Below, in pieces: positions 23,500-33,363 of a DNA stretch of 35,417 bases. The position numbers and the translations under genes were made by a program. The notes beneath the pieces were generated by a model. It was not told where the DNA came from, searched no databases, and was given only the letters and a program-made list of their open reading frames with translations. The stretch lies in NCBI GenBank assembly GCA_944383035.1, contig CALWOE010000012.1, positions 1-35,417 of the forward strand, read 5' to 3'. The DNA is from an uncultured Clostridia bacterium (GTDB lineage Bacteria; Bacillota; Clostridia; TANB77; CAG-465). Every line of letters begins with the position of its first letter. Position 1 is the first letter of the stretch.

Positions 23500-24003
23500 A
23501 TGGGATTAAATATAGTATTAGTTGAACCAGAAATACCGCAGAATACAGGTAATATTGCAAGAACATGTGCGGTAATAGGAGCTACTTTACATCTTGTAAA
23601 GCCACTTGGATTTGATATATCTGAAAAAGCAGTAAGAAGAGCAGGTCTTGATTATTGGGACAAGCTAGATATAAAAATATATGAAAATTTACAAGATTTT
23701 AAAGATAAAGTAAAAACAGATGATATTTATCTTTTAACTACAAAAGGAAAAAAAGTGTATAGTGATGTCAAATATACACCAAATACATATATTGTATTTG
23801 GTCCAGAATCAAGAGGTATACCGGAAGATTATATATTAGAAAGATTTGACAGGGCTGTAAGAATTCCAATGAGAGAGAATATAAGATCACTTAATTTGTC
23901 AAATAGTGTTGCAATAGTTGCATATGAAGCTTTAAAACAAAATAATTTTGATGGTTTAGAAACAACAAGTAAATATTTTGATAATAAACAAAAAAAGATA
24001 TAG
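23500..24003 (+). CDS. trmL: tRNA (cytidine(34)-2'-O)-methyltransferase TrmL
   Basis: 167-aa SPOUT-class methyltransferase that 2'-O-methylates the wobble base of tRNA(Leu) isoacceptors. Motifs: NIVLVEPEIPQNTGNIARTC at the N-terminus, LHLVKPLGF, AGLDYWDKLD, and the knotted C-terminal SAM site YIVFGPESRGIP, RIPMRENIRSLNLSNSVAIVAYEAL. Length is typical for the minimal TrmL. AAGGGGATG serves as SD. Second gene of the DUF402 unit; the stop codon is inside the following terminator. Confidence 0.95.
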   Translation: MGLNIVLVEPEIPQNTGNIARTCAVIGATLHLVKPLGFDISEKAVRRAGLDYWDKLDIKIYENLQDFKDKVKTDDIYLLTTKGKKVYSDVKYTPNTYIVFGPESRGIPEDYILERFDRAVRIPMRENIRSLNLSNSVAIVAYEALKQNNFDGLETTSKYFDNKQKKI

Positions 24004-24020
24004 CAAATTCGCTATATCTT
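23995..24020. terminator. Bidirectional terminator between trmL and the convergent unknown gene
   Basis: A 10-bp stem (AAGATATAGC, 23995-24004, with 24011-24020) and a 6-nt loop, A-rich upstream and T-rich downstream. It contains the stop codon of trmL and part of the stop codon of the convergent minus-strand gene. Confidence 0.8.
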
Positions 24021-24609
24021 AATTTTTAATTACATAAAATAAAAAAATAGTTGGCATGAAATTAAGTGGATAAATTTTAAAACATTCAACCAATTTATCA
24101 TATAACTTGATTTGTTCCTCAATAGAATGTTTGCATAATTTTTTTAAACTTGGATTATCGCTATTGTCAAAATATTTACCAATATAAGTTTTTAGATTTT
24201 CTAAATGATAATTACAGATAGAATCTTTTTTTACATTATCATCAAAAAATCTAGTAAATCTTTTGCAATTTTGTAAGTTGTGAGTGCCAACATCTTGTAA
24301 AAGATGCATGTTATCAAGTTTTTTATCAATTTCTAATTCTTTTAATAAAGTATAATATTGATAAATTTCTGCTTGAATATTTTGCAGTAAAATTAGATGT
24401 GTATCTCCACTTCTTTTTATTTTATCAATAACTTCATAATTTAAATCTACCACAGCATTACAAAATTTATCTTGCAATGTATGGTACTTGTTGTACTTAT
24501 CTGAAAACATTAACTCTTTTAACATATAATTACTACTTTCCGTTAAGCAATGTAAAAGAACACCAGGTTCAGTATTTACAATTTGTTTAACAGTTTCAAA
24601 AAGATTCAT
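24019..24609 (-). CDS. Unknown 196-aa helical protein
   Basis: Not recognised. 196 residues starting MNLFETVKQIVNTEPGVLLH, with a strong TTAGGAGGA SD on the minus strand and its own promoter. The composition (Leu, Lys, Asp, Asn, scattered Cys and His) and the regular hydrophobic spacing suggest an all-alpha protein. Notable are paired His/Cys positions (LLHCLTE, MHLLQDVGTHNLQNCKRF, KKLCKHSIEEQ) that could bind a metal, though no known motif results. No signal peptide; the end (NFMPTIFLFYVIKN) is apolar. It is divergent from the small gene at 24808, and the two share an almost identical SD region (AAATTAGGAGG). Confidence 0.7.
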   Translation of the reverse strand: MNLFETVKQIVNTEPGVLLHCLTESSNYMLKELMFSDKYNKYHTLQDKFCNAVVDLNYEVIDKIKRSGDTHLILLQNIQAEIYQYYTLLKELEIDKKLDNMHLLQDVGTHNLQNCKRFTRFFDDNVKKDSICNYHLENLKTYIGKYFDNSDNPSLKKLCKHSIEEQIKLYDKLVECFKIYPLNFMPTIFLFYVIKN

Positions 24610-24672
24610 AGTTATTCCTCCTAATTTAAATTACTATTTATTAATTTATTTTTATTTTTTTTTACAATATAT

Positions 24673-24701
24673 ATTATATCATAAAATTTGATTATTGTAA
24701 A
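24673..24701 (-). promoter_or_regulatory. Minus-strand promoter for the 196-aa gene
   Basis: On the minus strand TTTACA (24696-24701), a 17-base spacer and TATAAT (24673-24678) with extended TGA. The rest of the divergent region up to 24807 shows no clear plus-strand promoter. Confidence 0.65.
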
Positions 24702-24807
24702 CTATAGATACGTTAAAGTATATATGCATAAAATAATTTAAATGTAATAGAATGATAATGTAGTTTATTAATATTAATTTAAATTTAATTAAATTAGGAG
24801 GTAAATT

Positions 24808-25077
24808 ATGAATAATTATTCTTTTAACACATTTATTTTATTCATGTATTCACTTATTAATATGCTTGATGATACAGAGATTATTAATGTATATTCAAAG
24901 AAACATAAAAATCTTGTACTTACTTATTCAAACAAGAAAAATAGTAATTCTAGAAGAATAGATTTTTTAAGTAATTGTTTGGTTACATTTGAAAATGAAG
25001 ATATAATTGTTATTTCAAGAAATAACAAAAACATATTTGAGTATAGTATAATTTCTGATAAATTAAAAAGGGTATAA
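24808..25077 (+). CDS. Unknown 89-aa protein
   Basis: Not recognised. 89 residues with a good TTAGGAGGT SD and a terminator overlapping the stop, so it is very likely a real single-gene unit. The N-terminal 20 residues (NNYSFNTFILFMYSLINML) are hydrophobic enough for a membrane-proximal helix but contain several polar residues; the remainder looks like a small beta-strand domain (KNLVLTYSNKKN, CLVTFENEDIIVISRNNKNIFEYSII). No Cys pairs, no nucleotide motif. It may be a lineage-specific gene; nothing connects it to its neighbours except the divergent arrangement. Confidence 0.65.
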   Translation: MNNYSFNTFILFMYSLINMLDDTEIINVYSKKHKNLVLTYSNKKNSNSRRIDFLSNCLVTFENEDIIVISRNNKNIFEYSIISDKLKRV

Positions 25078-25096
25078 TTTATTTATATCCTTTTTT
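25066..25096 (+). terminator. Rho-independent terminator after the 89-aa gene
   Basis: A 12-bp stem with one G-U pair (arms 25066-25077 and 25083-25094), a TTTAT loop and a T-run. It includes the stop codon. Confidence 0.85.
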
Positions 25097-25161
25097 GTTT
25101 GCAAATTAACACTAAAAATATATATTAAATTGTGAAAATTTACTTGTTTTTAGCTATATTT

Positions 25162-25220
25162 TAGATAATCACTTTACAATTTTGTGTGATATGTAGTAAA
25201 ATATATATGAAAATTATCTA
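25162..25220 (+). promoter_or_regulatory. rel promoter framed by an 8-bp inverted repeat
   Basis: TTTACA (25173-25178), an 18-base spacer and TAAAAT (25197-25202). Perfectly inverted TAGATAAT (25162-25169) and ATTATCTA (25213-25220) flank it. The repeat could be an operator or chance in AT-rich DNA. Confidence 0.45.
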
Positions 25221-25238
25221 TTTTAATAGGTGATGTTT

Positions 25239-27398
25239 ATGGAAAATAATTACGAAAAAGTATCAAACTTATTAAAAAAAGAAAATATAGTTTATGATAA
25301 AGAAAAATTAAAAGAAGTTATAGATTATTGTGAAAAAAAATATGTAAAAGTAAAAAAAGCAGATGAAGAGATGATAAATCATGTAATTGGTGTTGCAACA
25401 GAAGTTGCAAAATTAAGACTTGATGATACATCAATATATGCTTCTTTGTTACATGGTCTTGTAAAGTGTGAGGATTATGATCCAAAAGAAGTTTCAAATA
25501 AGTTTGGAAAAGAAATATTAGAAATGATAACAACAGTAGATAAATTATCTGGATTAAATTTTAAATCTAAAGAAAAAATGGATAATGAAAATTTAAGAAA
25601 GATGTTTATGGCTATTGCAAAAGATATTCGTACGGTTATAATTAAACTTGCAGATAGACTGTACAATATGAGAAATATTAAAAAATCTAAAAATGAAGAA
25701 TTAAAAAATATAATGGCAAGAGAGTGTTTAGAGGTTTATGCACCAATTGCGCATAGACTTGGTATGTCACAAGTAAAGTCTGAACTTGAAGATATATCAT
25801 TTAGAATTCTTATGCCTGCAAAATATCAGCTTATAAAACATCAAATAGATCAAAAGAAAAAAGAACGTGAAGAATATATACAAGATAGAATTGATGAGGT
25901 ATCAGAGGCATTAAAAAAACAGAATATAAAAGCTACAATTTATGGTAGACCAAAACATTTTTATAGTATATATAAAAAGATGAAGCAAAAAAATTGTAAT
26001 GCAGATGATTTATTTGATCTTCTTGCAATAAGAATTATAGTAGATACAGTAGCCGATTGTTATAGTGTACTTGGAATAGTTCATGATATGTATAAACCAA
26101 TGCCTGGTAGATTTAAAGATTATATAGCAGTTCCAAAAACTAATATGTATCAGTCACTTCATACTACTGTTTTTGGTGAGAATGGTAAGCCTTTTGAAAT
26201 ACAAATTAGAACTTGGAAGATGCATAAAATAGCAGATTATGGTGTTGCAGCACATTTTGCTTATAAAGAAAAATCTTCTAAGATAACAGAAGCAGATAAA
26301 AAAATAGTATGGCTTAGACAAACATTAGAAATACAAAAAGAGCTTGCAGATACAACAGAAAATTTAAAGAAAATGAAAGTAGAACTTTTTGGAGAAGAGG
26401 TTTTTGTATTTACACCAAAAGGAGATATAAAAGCTTTACCTAAAGGTTCAACACCAATAGATTTTGCTTATTCTATACATCAAAAAATAGCAGAAAAAAT
26501 GGTTGGTGCAAAAATAAATTCAAAAATGGTACCAATTAATACTAAACTTGAAAATACAGATATTGTAGAAATAGTAACATCTCCAAAAGCAAGTGGACCA
26601 AATAATGATTGGTTAAAATATGTAAAAACAGCTAGTGCAAAAAACAAGATAACTGGCTATTTAAAAAAGCAAGGAAAACAAGTTAATGTTTCAAAAGGAA
26701 AAGAAATATTAGAAAAATTTGTAAGAAAAGAAAAAGTACCAAAAGAATTATTGCTAAAAGAAGATAATATGCAAGAGATGTTAAAATCTACAAATTTTAA
26801 ATCAATAGAAGATTTGTATGAAAATATTGGTTTTGGTAGTGTATCTCCACTAAAAATAGTAAATAAACTTGTGGAGGTATATAATAAGCAAAATAAAAAA
26901 GAAGAAATTAAAACACCAGTTATTAGAAATAATAAAAAAAGAAAAGATAGAAGCTTTGAATTAGTCGAAGTAGAAAATATTGATAATTGTTTAGTAAAGT
27001 TTGCCAAGTGTTGTTCTCCTATACCAGGAGATGATATAGTAGGATATATTACTTTTTCAAATGGTGTTTCAATACATAGAAAAGATTGTAAAAATATTGT
27101 TTCTTTACAAAATAAAGAAAGACTTATAAATGTCAGATGGAAAGATAAAGTAAAAGTTGACTTCTTAGCACGTATTACAGTTGAAGCAAATAATAAAAAG
27201 TCTTCTATATTACAAGATGTTTTAGGAAAATTAAAAGAATTAAAAGTAGATATATTAGAATTAAATAGTAAATTTACAGATTTTGATATTATAATAATAA
27301 ATGTTGCTGTAAATATCAAAGATGTAGATACTTTACAAAAAATAATAAAAACTATAAAGAAACTTGATGGAGTATATGATGTAAAAAGAAATAAATAA
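25239..27398 (+). CDS. rel: RelA/SpoT-family (p)ppGpp synthetase with a degenerate hydrolase domain
   Basis: 719-aa long Rel with the full domain order: HD-type N-domain (about 20-180), synthetase (about 220-350), TGS (EEVFVFTPKGDIKALPKGST, about 385-445), a CC/zinc-finger-like segment (FAKCCSPIPGDDIVGYIT, about 590) and C-terminal ACT. The synthetase is intact: GRPKHFYSIYKKM, DLLAIRII, RFKDYIAVPKTNMYQSLHTT (RxKD, as in bifunctional Rel) and FEIQIRTWKMH. The hydrolase motif is altered: the usual HDxxED is H72-G-L-V-K-C (D to G, E to K, D to C), although H48 and the later LADRLYNMR Asp remain. ATG at 25239 follows ATAGGTGA; in-frame starts at 25230 and 25233 fall in the SD. First gene of a five-gene unit. 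Confidence 0.94.
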   Translation: MENNYEKVSNLLKKENIVYDKEKLKEVIDYCEKKYVKVKKADEEMINHVIGVATEVAKLRLDDTSIYASLLHGLVKCEDYDPKEVSNKFGKEILEMITTVDKLSGLNFKSKEKMDNENLRKMFMAIAKDIRTVIIKLADRLYNMRNIKKSKNEELKNIMARECLEVYAPIAHRLGMSQVKSELEDISFRILMPAKYQLIKHQIDQKKKEREEYIQDRIDEVSEALKKQNIKATIYGRPKHFYSIYKKMKQKNCNADDLFDLLAIRIIVDTVADCYSVLGIVHDMYKPMPGRFKDYIAVPKTNMYQSLHTTVFGENGKPFEIQIRTWKMHKIADYGVAAHFAYKEKSSKITEADKKIVWLRQTLEIQKELADTTENLKKMKVELFGEEVFVFTPKGDIKALPKGSTPIDFAYSIHQKIAEKMVGAKINSKMVPINTKLENTDIVEIVTSPKASGPNNDWLKYVKTASAKNKITGYLKKQGKQVNVSKGKEILEKFVRKEKVPKELLLKEDNMQEMLKSTNFKSIEDLYENIGFGSVSPLKIVNKLVEVYNKQNKKEEIKTPVIRNNKKRKDRSFELVEVENIDNCLVKFAKCCSPIPGDDIVGYITFSNGVSIHRKDCKNIVSLQNKERLINVRWKDKVKVDFLARITVEANNKKSSILQDVLGKLKELKVDILELNSKFTDFDIIIINVAVNIKDVDTLQKIIKTIKKLDGVYDVKRNK

Positions 27399-27438
27399 AA
27401 AGTTAAATTTTAAATGTATAATAAAGAGGTTAAAATAT

Positions 27439-27639
27439 ATGAATGAAAATTTAAATGAAAATCTAAATATTATTTTAGAACTTGTAATTGATGGAATAAA
27501 ATATTATATTGATGATGCAAAAAATGTTTATATTAAGCCAGATATGAATTATAGACAAATTGAAAATATGAATGTTTTAGAAAAATTTGAAAGGTTACTA
27601 TCAATACCAAGTAGTGATATGTATTTAGGTGATAAATAA
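27439..27639 (+). CDS. Unknown 66-aa protein, coupled to the 661-aa gene
   Basis: Not recognised. 66 residues, acidic, with a strand-rich core (IILELVIDGIKYYIDDAKNVYI) followed by one helix (YRQIENMNVLEKFERLL). Its TAA stop shares its last base with the ATG of the 661-aa gene (TAATG at 27637-27641), the classic arrangement for translational coupling and often for a small partner subunit. AAAGAGGT lies upstream of its ATG. It is in the rel unit, 40 bases after rel. Confidence 0.7.
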   Translation: MNENLNENLNIILELVIDGIKYYIDDAKNVYIKPDMNYRQIENMNVLEKFERLLSIPSSDMYLGDK

Positions 27640-29624
27640 TGAAAAAAAGGTTTAATTTTAATAAATATTATAAAGAAAATGAATATGATAAAAGGTTTTA
27701 CCCACTGATAAATGAGTATTTTACTAGACTTGCTAGAGTATTAGATTTGAGTAATGATGATATAGAGTATAAACTAAATTTGTTATTAGAAAATGTCGAA
27801 TATATAAATTATGAGATGCTAGATACATCTGATATACCTGTTTTGTTTGATACTACTTCAAGAAAAATAACAGTAAATGAAAGGTATTTTATAGCAGATG
27901 ATAAAAAAGATGAATTCTTTTATAACTTTGTACACGCTTTAACTCATGCTACAAGAAAAGATGATGCAAATAAAATACTAGGAATGTATAATGTAACTAA
28001 AAAAGACTTCTATTTAGATATGTGTTTTGATGAGTTAATAACCGAAATGACAGCGAATATTTTAACAGATAATTTAGATTATTCTAGTATTGATGAAAGT
28101 TGTTTAAGAGCTGGATATCAAAGTTTGATATTTGCAGGAGATGCATTAACTAATGCTTTAGGTTTATCAAAAGTAGAATTTTTAAAAATTGCAGATTATT
28201 GTAGAAACGAATTTGACATATATATGAGAAATAATCTAATTGAAAGAAATATATATGGTAAATTAATAAATAAATACGAAGCAAATATAACAGCAATATA
28301 TAATTTATATAATGAATTAACAGATAATAATGAATTTAATAAGGCAGAAGTACTTACTAATATAGAAAACTGTTTCTTTAATTTATCAGAAGTTTTAAAA
28401 GATATTTTTATACAAAGGTCAAAATTTGAGATTGCAAATAAACAAATAGATGATCTTTATGAATATGCTGAAAAACTTAAATATGATTATAACATGTTAA
28501 ATTCATCATTACTAAAAGGATTAAATTATTATAAAATAAAAGTTAAATTGCATGAAAAAGAAAATATTAAAGATATAGACTTATCATATAGGATATTATA
28601 CTTAGAAGCACTTACAAGATATGAACAATCAAATAATGTTTTTAAGAAAAATATAACTAATTATCTTAAACCAAATTATACAGGATATCAAATAGCAGAA
28701 TATATAGAGAATAGTTTTGGGATGTCAGTTGATAAAGATTTTTTAATATCAAATATAAATCTTGAAAATGAATATATAAGTTATTTGGAAAATATGGATG
28801 TAAATAATAGGGTAGAATTTAAAGATCCACAAATGGAAAAATATATTTATTCACATTTTTATAATGAAAAATTTAAAAACAAAATAAAAGAGTTTGATGT
28901 TACTGATATATTGTCAAAAATAAAATCTAGATTCTTTGAAAAAGAAGAAAATAAATATTTACCGCAAGCAAATAGTGATAATGTTTATATAAATGATGAA
29001 GATTATTTTGAAAATAATGATAATAATATATTTGAGAGTAATGTAAATAGTTTAAATAATAATTATGATGATGATTATGAAAACTATGATTATAATAATA
29101 TAAATAGTTCTATAGATAAAAAAGAAAATATAGATGAAGATAATGTAGATTATGAACCAAATATTGATGATATTGTAAATAATATTCTTTATGCTGCACA
29201 AAGCGGTATTGAAAATGAAGGAAATGTGGTTAAAAAAGAGCAATCTACTCAAAACTTTAAAATAGTAGATGAAAAAACAAGCTTTGATAATGAAGATAGT
29301 TTACAAGAAAATTATATAGCAGCAGATACCATAGAAAAAGAAGAAGATAAGGTAATATTTGATTTAAATAACATAAACAGTAGTAATGATAAGGTTATAG
29401 AAAATATAAATCTTGAGATAAATAAAGAGTATAATACTAATACATTTGATAATAGGATTGATAGTAATACAATATTTAATACAAGTGATAGTTTAACAAA
29501 TGATATAACAAATAACACTGATCTTAGTTTTGAAGAAAAAACAAATGTTGAAGAAAAAACTTTTGAAAGAACAAATGAAAGAAGAAGAGTAAGAAGAGGA
29601 GCAATGCATATACTAGACGAATAA
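27639..29624 (+). CDS. Unknown 661-aa protein with a degenerate zinc-protease-like motif and a disordered acidic tail
   Basis: Not assigned to a family. Residues 1 to about 420 are folded and mostly helical. Near the N-terminus, FVHALTHAT (H99 and H103) is followed by FDELITEMTANIL (E132, E136). This is the spacing of gluzincin proteases (HExxH, then a downstream Glu), but the catalytic Glu of HExxH is Ala here, so metal binding without proteolysis is possible. From about 440 to 640 the chain is Asn/Asp/Glu-rich, low-complexity and likely disordered. It ends with a basic patch (RTNERRRVRRGAMH). No signal peptide or membrane helix. Coupled to the 66-aa gene upstream; the MBL gene follows after 21 bases. 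Confidence 0.75.
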   Translation: MKKRFNFNKYYKENEYDKRFYPLINEYFTRLARVLDLSNDDIEYKLNLLLENVEYINYEMLDTSDIPVLFDTTSRKITVNERYFIADDKKDEFFYNFVHALTHATRKDDANKILGMYNVTKKDFYLDMCFDELITEMTANILTDNLDYSSIDESCLRAGYQSLIFAGDALTNALGLSKVEFLKIADYCRNEFDIYMRNNLIERNIYGKLINKYEANITAIYNLYNELTDNNEFNKAEVLTNIENCFFNLSEVLKDIFIQRSKFEIANKQIDDLYEYAEKLKYDYNMLNSSLLKGLNYYKIKVKLHEKENIKDIDLSYRILYLEALTRYEQSNNVFKKNITNYLKPNYTGYQIAEYIENSFGMSVDKDFLISNINLENEYISYLENMDVNNRVEFKDPQMEKYIYSHFYNEKFKNKIKEFDVTDILSKIKSRFFEKEENKYLPQANSDNVYINDEDYFENNDNNIFESNVNSLNNNYDDDYENYDYNNINSSIDKKENIDEDNVDYEPNIDDIVNNILYAAQSGIENEGNVVKKEQSTQNFKIVDEKTSFDNEDSLQENYIAADTIEKEEDKVIFDLNNINSSNDKVIENINLEINKEYNTNTFDNRIDSNTIFNTSDSLTNDITNNTDLSFEEKTNVEEKTFERTNERRRVRRGAMHILDE

Positions 29625-29645
29625 TATTAAATGAGGGTGAAAATA

Positions 29646-30311
29646 TTGGTAAATGTTTGTAAATTAGAATTGAATATTCAAAAATCAGATCATATTACAA
29701 ATTGTTATATATTATATGATGATGAGAAAAATGCTTGTGTAATAGATCCTGCCGATGAATTCGAAAAGATAAAAAATGAGATAGACAAATTAAATCTAAA
29801 TGTAGAATATGTGATTTTAACTCATGGACATGCTGATCATTATGGAGCATTAGATAAATTAGTAGAATATACAAACTCAAAAGTATATATTCATAAAAAC
29901 GATGTAGAAATGATTTTTAAAGATGAATATTCTTATGCTTCACAAATGAATTTAAATGTATCAAAAATAAATAGAGATAAAATATTAAAATTAAATGATA
30001 AAGATAAAATAAATGTTGGTGAAATTAAATTAGAAGTAATTCATACACCAGGTCATACTGCTGGTTCAATTTGTTTATATGAAAAAAATTTAAATGAACT
30101 TTTTACTGGTGATACTTTGTTTTTTGATTCATATGGTAGATGTGATTTATATTCAGGAAGTTTTAATGATATGGTAACATCTTTAAATAAACTTTTTGAA
30201 AGATTTTCTGATATTATAATTTATCCTGGACATAATAAGACATCAAATATTAATTCTACAAAAAGATGGGTAAGGATGCTTATGGCAATGAAAGGTGTAA
30301 CTTTAGGGTGA
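29646..30311 (+). CDS. MBL-fold (glyoxalase II-like) metallohydrolase
   Basis: 221-aa metallo-beta-lactamase-fold hydrolase. The metal site is THGHADHYGAL (H60, H62, D64, H65), then HTPGHTAGSICLY (third His), FTGDTLFFDSYGRCDL (bridging Asp) and IIYPGHNKTSN (last His). Short glyoxalase II-like members of this type hydrolyse thioesters or are of unknown function. I place the start at the TTG at 29646, six bases after GAGGGTG; an in-frame ATG at 29631 lies upstream of that SD. The stop is TGA, the one clear use of TGA as a stop here. It lies between the 661-aa gene and ung in the same unit. Confidence 0.9.
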   Translation: MVNVCKLELNIQKSDHITNCYILYDDEKNACVIDPADEFEKIKNEIDKLNLNVEYVILTHGHADHYGALDKLVEYTNSKVYIHKNDVEMIFKDEYSYASQMNLNVSKINRDKILKLNDKDKINVGEIKLEVIHTPGHTAGSICLYEKNLNELFTGDTLFFDSYGRCDLYSGSFNDMVTSLNKLFERFSDIIIYPGHNKTSNINSTKRWVRMLMAMKGVTLG

Positions 30312-30318
30312 GATAAAA

Positions 30319-30981
30319 ATGAACGGATTTAAAAAAATAATAGAAGAAGAGAGTAAAAAAGATTATTACATAAAATTACATGATTTTGTAGATAATGAAT
30401 ATAAAACTAAAACAATATATCCACCTAGAGAAAACATATTTTTTGCTTTGAAAAATACTCCTTATGAATATGTAAAAGTAGTTATCTTAGGACAAGATCC
30501 ATATCATGGTGAAGGAGAAGCTCATGGACTTTGTTTTTCTGTAAATCCTGGTATAAAAGTACCACCATCATTACAAAATATTTTTAAAGAAATACATAGA
30601 GATTTAGGATTAAAAATACCTAATAATGGATATTTGTTGAAATGGGCAAGACAAGGTGTTTTAATGTTAAACAGTGTTTTAACTGTAGAAAAAGATAAAC
30701 CAGCTTCACATCAAAATAAAGGTTGGGAAATATTTACAGATACAATTATAAAAAAAGTAAATGAAAAAGATACTCCTGTAGTATTCTTACTTTGGGGAAA
30801 TTTTGCAAAAAAGAAAAAAGAATTAATAACAAACCCTATACATCTTGTTTTAACTTCATCTCATCCAAGTCCTTTTGCTGTAAATTATGGATTTAATGGA
30901 TGTTCACATTTTTCTAAAACAAATGAGTTTTTAATAAAAAATAATATGGCACCAATTGATTGGCAAATAGATGATATATAA
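30319..30981 (+). CDS. ung: Uracil-DNA glycosylase (family 1)
   Basis: 220-aa family-1 UDG, which removes uracil from DNA as the first step of base-excision repair. The water-activating loop is VVILGQDPYHGEGEAHGLCFSV (catalytic D60). Other motifs: PPSLQNIFKEI (Pro-rich loop), VLMLNSVLTVEKDKPASHQNKGW, FLLWGNFAKKK, and the DNA-intercalating TSSHPSPFAVNYGFNGCSHFSK with H182. Here the usual HPSPLS is HPSPFA. It starts eight bases after the MBL gene (AGGGTGAGA SD) and ends the rel unit with a terminator after 27 bases. Confidence 0.97.
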   Translation: MNGFKKIIEEESKKDYYIKLHDFVDNEYKTKTIYPPRENIFFALKNTPYEYVKVVILGQDPYHGEGEAHGLCFSVNPGIKVPPSLQNIFKEIHRDLGLKIPNNGYLLKWARQGVLMLNSVLTVEKDKPASHQNKGWEIFTDTIIKKVNEKDTPVVFLLWGNFAKKKKELITNPIHLVLTSSHPSPFAVNYGFNGCSHFSKTNEFLIKNNMAPIDWQIDDI

Positions 30982-31008
30982 GTTTTAATTAAATAGAAAA
31001 TAAATTTT

Positions 31009-31037
31009 AAAAAACGTCTTTTAATGGCGTTTTTTTT
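31009..31037 (+). terminator. Rho-independent terminator after ung
   Basis: A 10-bp stem with one G-U pair (AAAAAACGTC, 31009-31018, with 31026-31035) and a 7-nt loop, followed by a T-run. Confidence 0.85.
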
Positions 31038-31095
31038 ATTATAATTAAATAATTTTATGTAAATTTGAAAAAAACTACCATTTTTCGACATAATA

Positions 31096-31104
31096 TGGTA
31101 TAAT
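31096..31104 (+). promoter_or_regulatory. Extended -10 promoter for queA-tgt-cls
   Basis: TGGTATAAT with TATAAT at 31099-31104; the -35 region is weak. It gives a leader of about 28 bases before queA, without room for a preQ1 riboswitch. Confidence 0.5.
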
Positions 31105-31138
31105 AATAATACTGCAAAAAAGGAGGATGTATATATTT

Positions 31139-33309
<2,171 letters not shown>

Positions 33310-33363
33310 GAGTATAAATATATGAAATCTAATGGATAATAATAGTAGATTTTGAGGTAATTT

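Noticed and set aside
26657-27319. 220-aa open frame on the minus strand opposite rel
   Set aside because: It is the Ser/Phe/Leu-rich mirror of a strongly conserved rel coding region, with no SD and no family resemblance; the same holds for the other frames opposite conserved genes.
30309-30311. Alternative code with TGA as Trp
   Set aside because: The MBL gene ends at TGA with a full-length protein, and Trp positions in conserved enzymes are TGG.
30982-31138. preQ1 riboswitch before queA
   Set aside because: The region holds the ung terminator, a promoter and a short leader; no preQ1-like pseudoknot sequence was seen.
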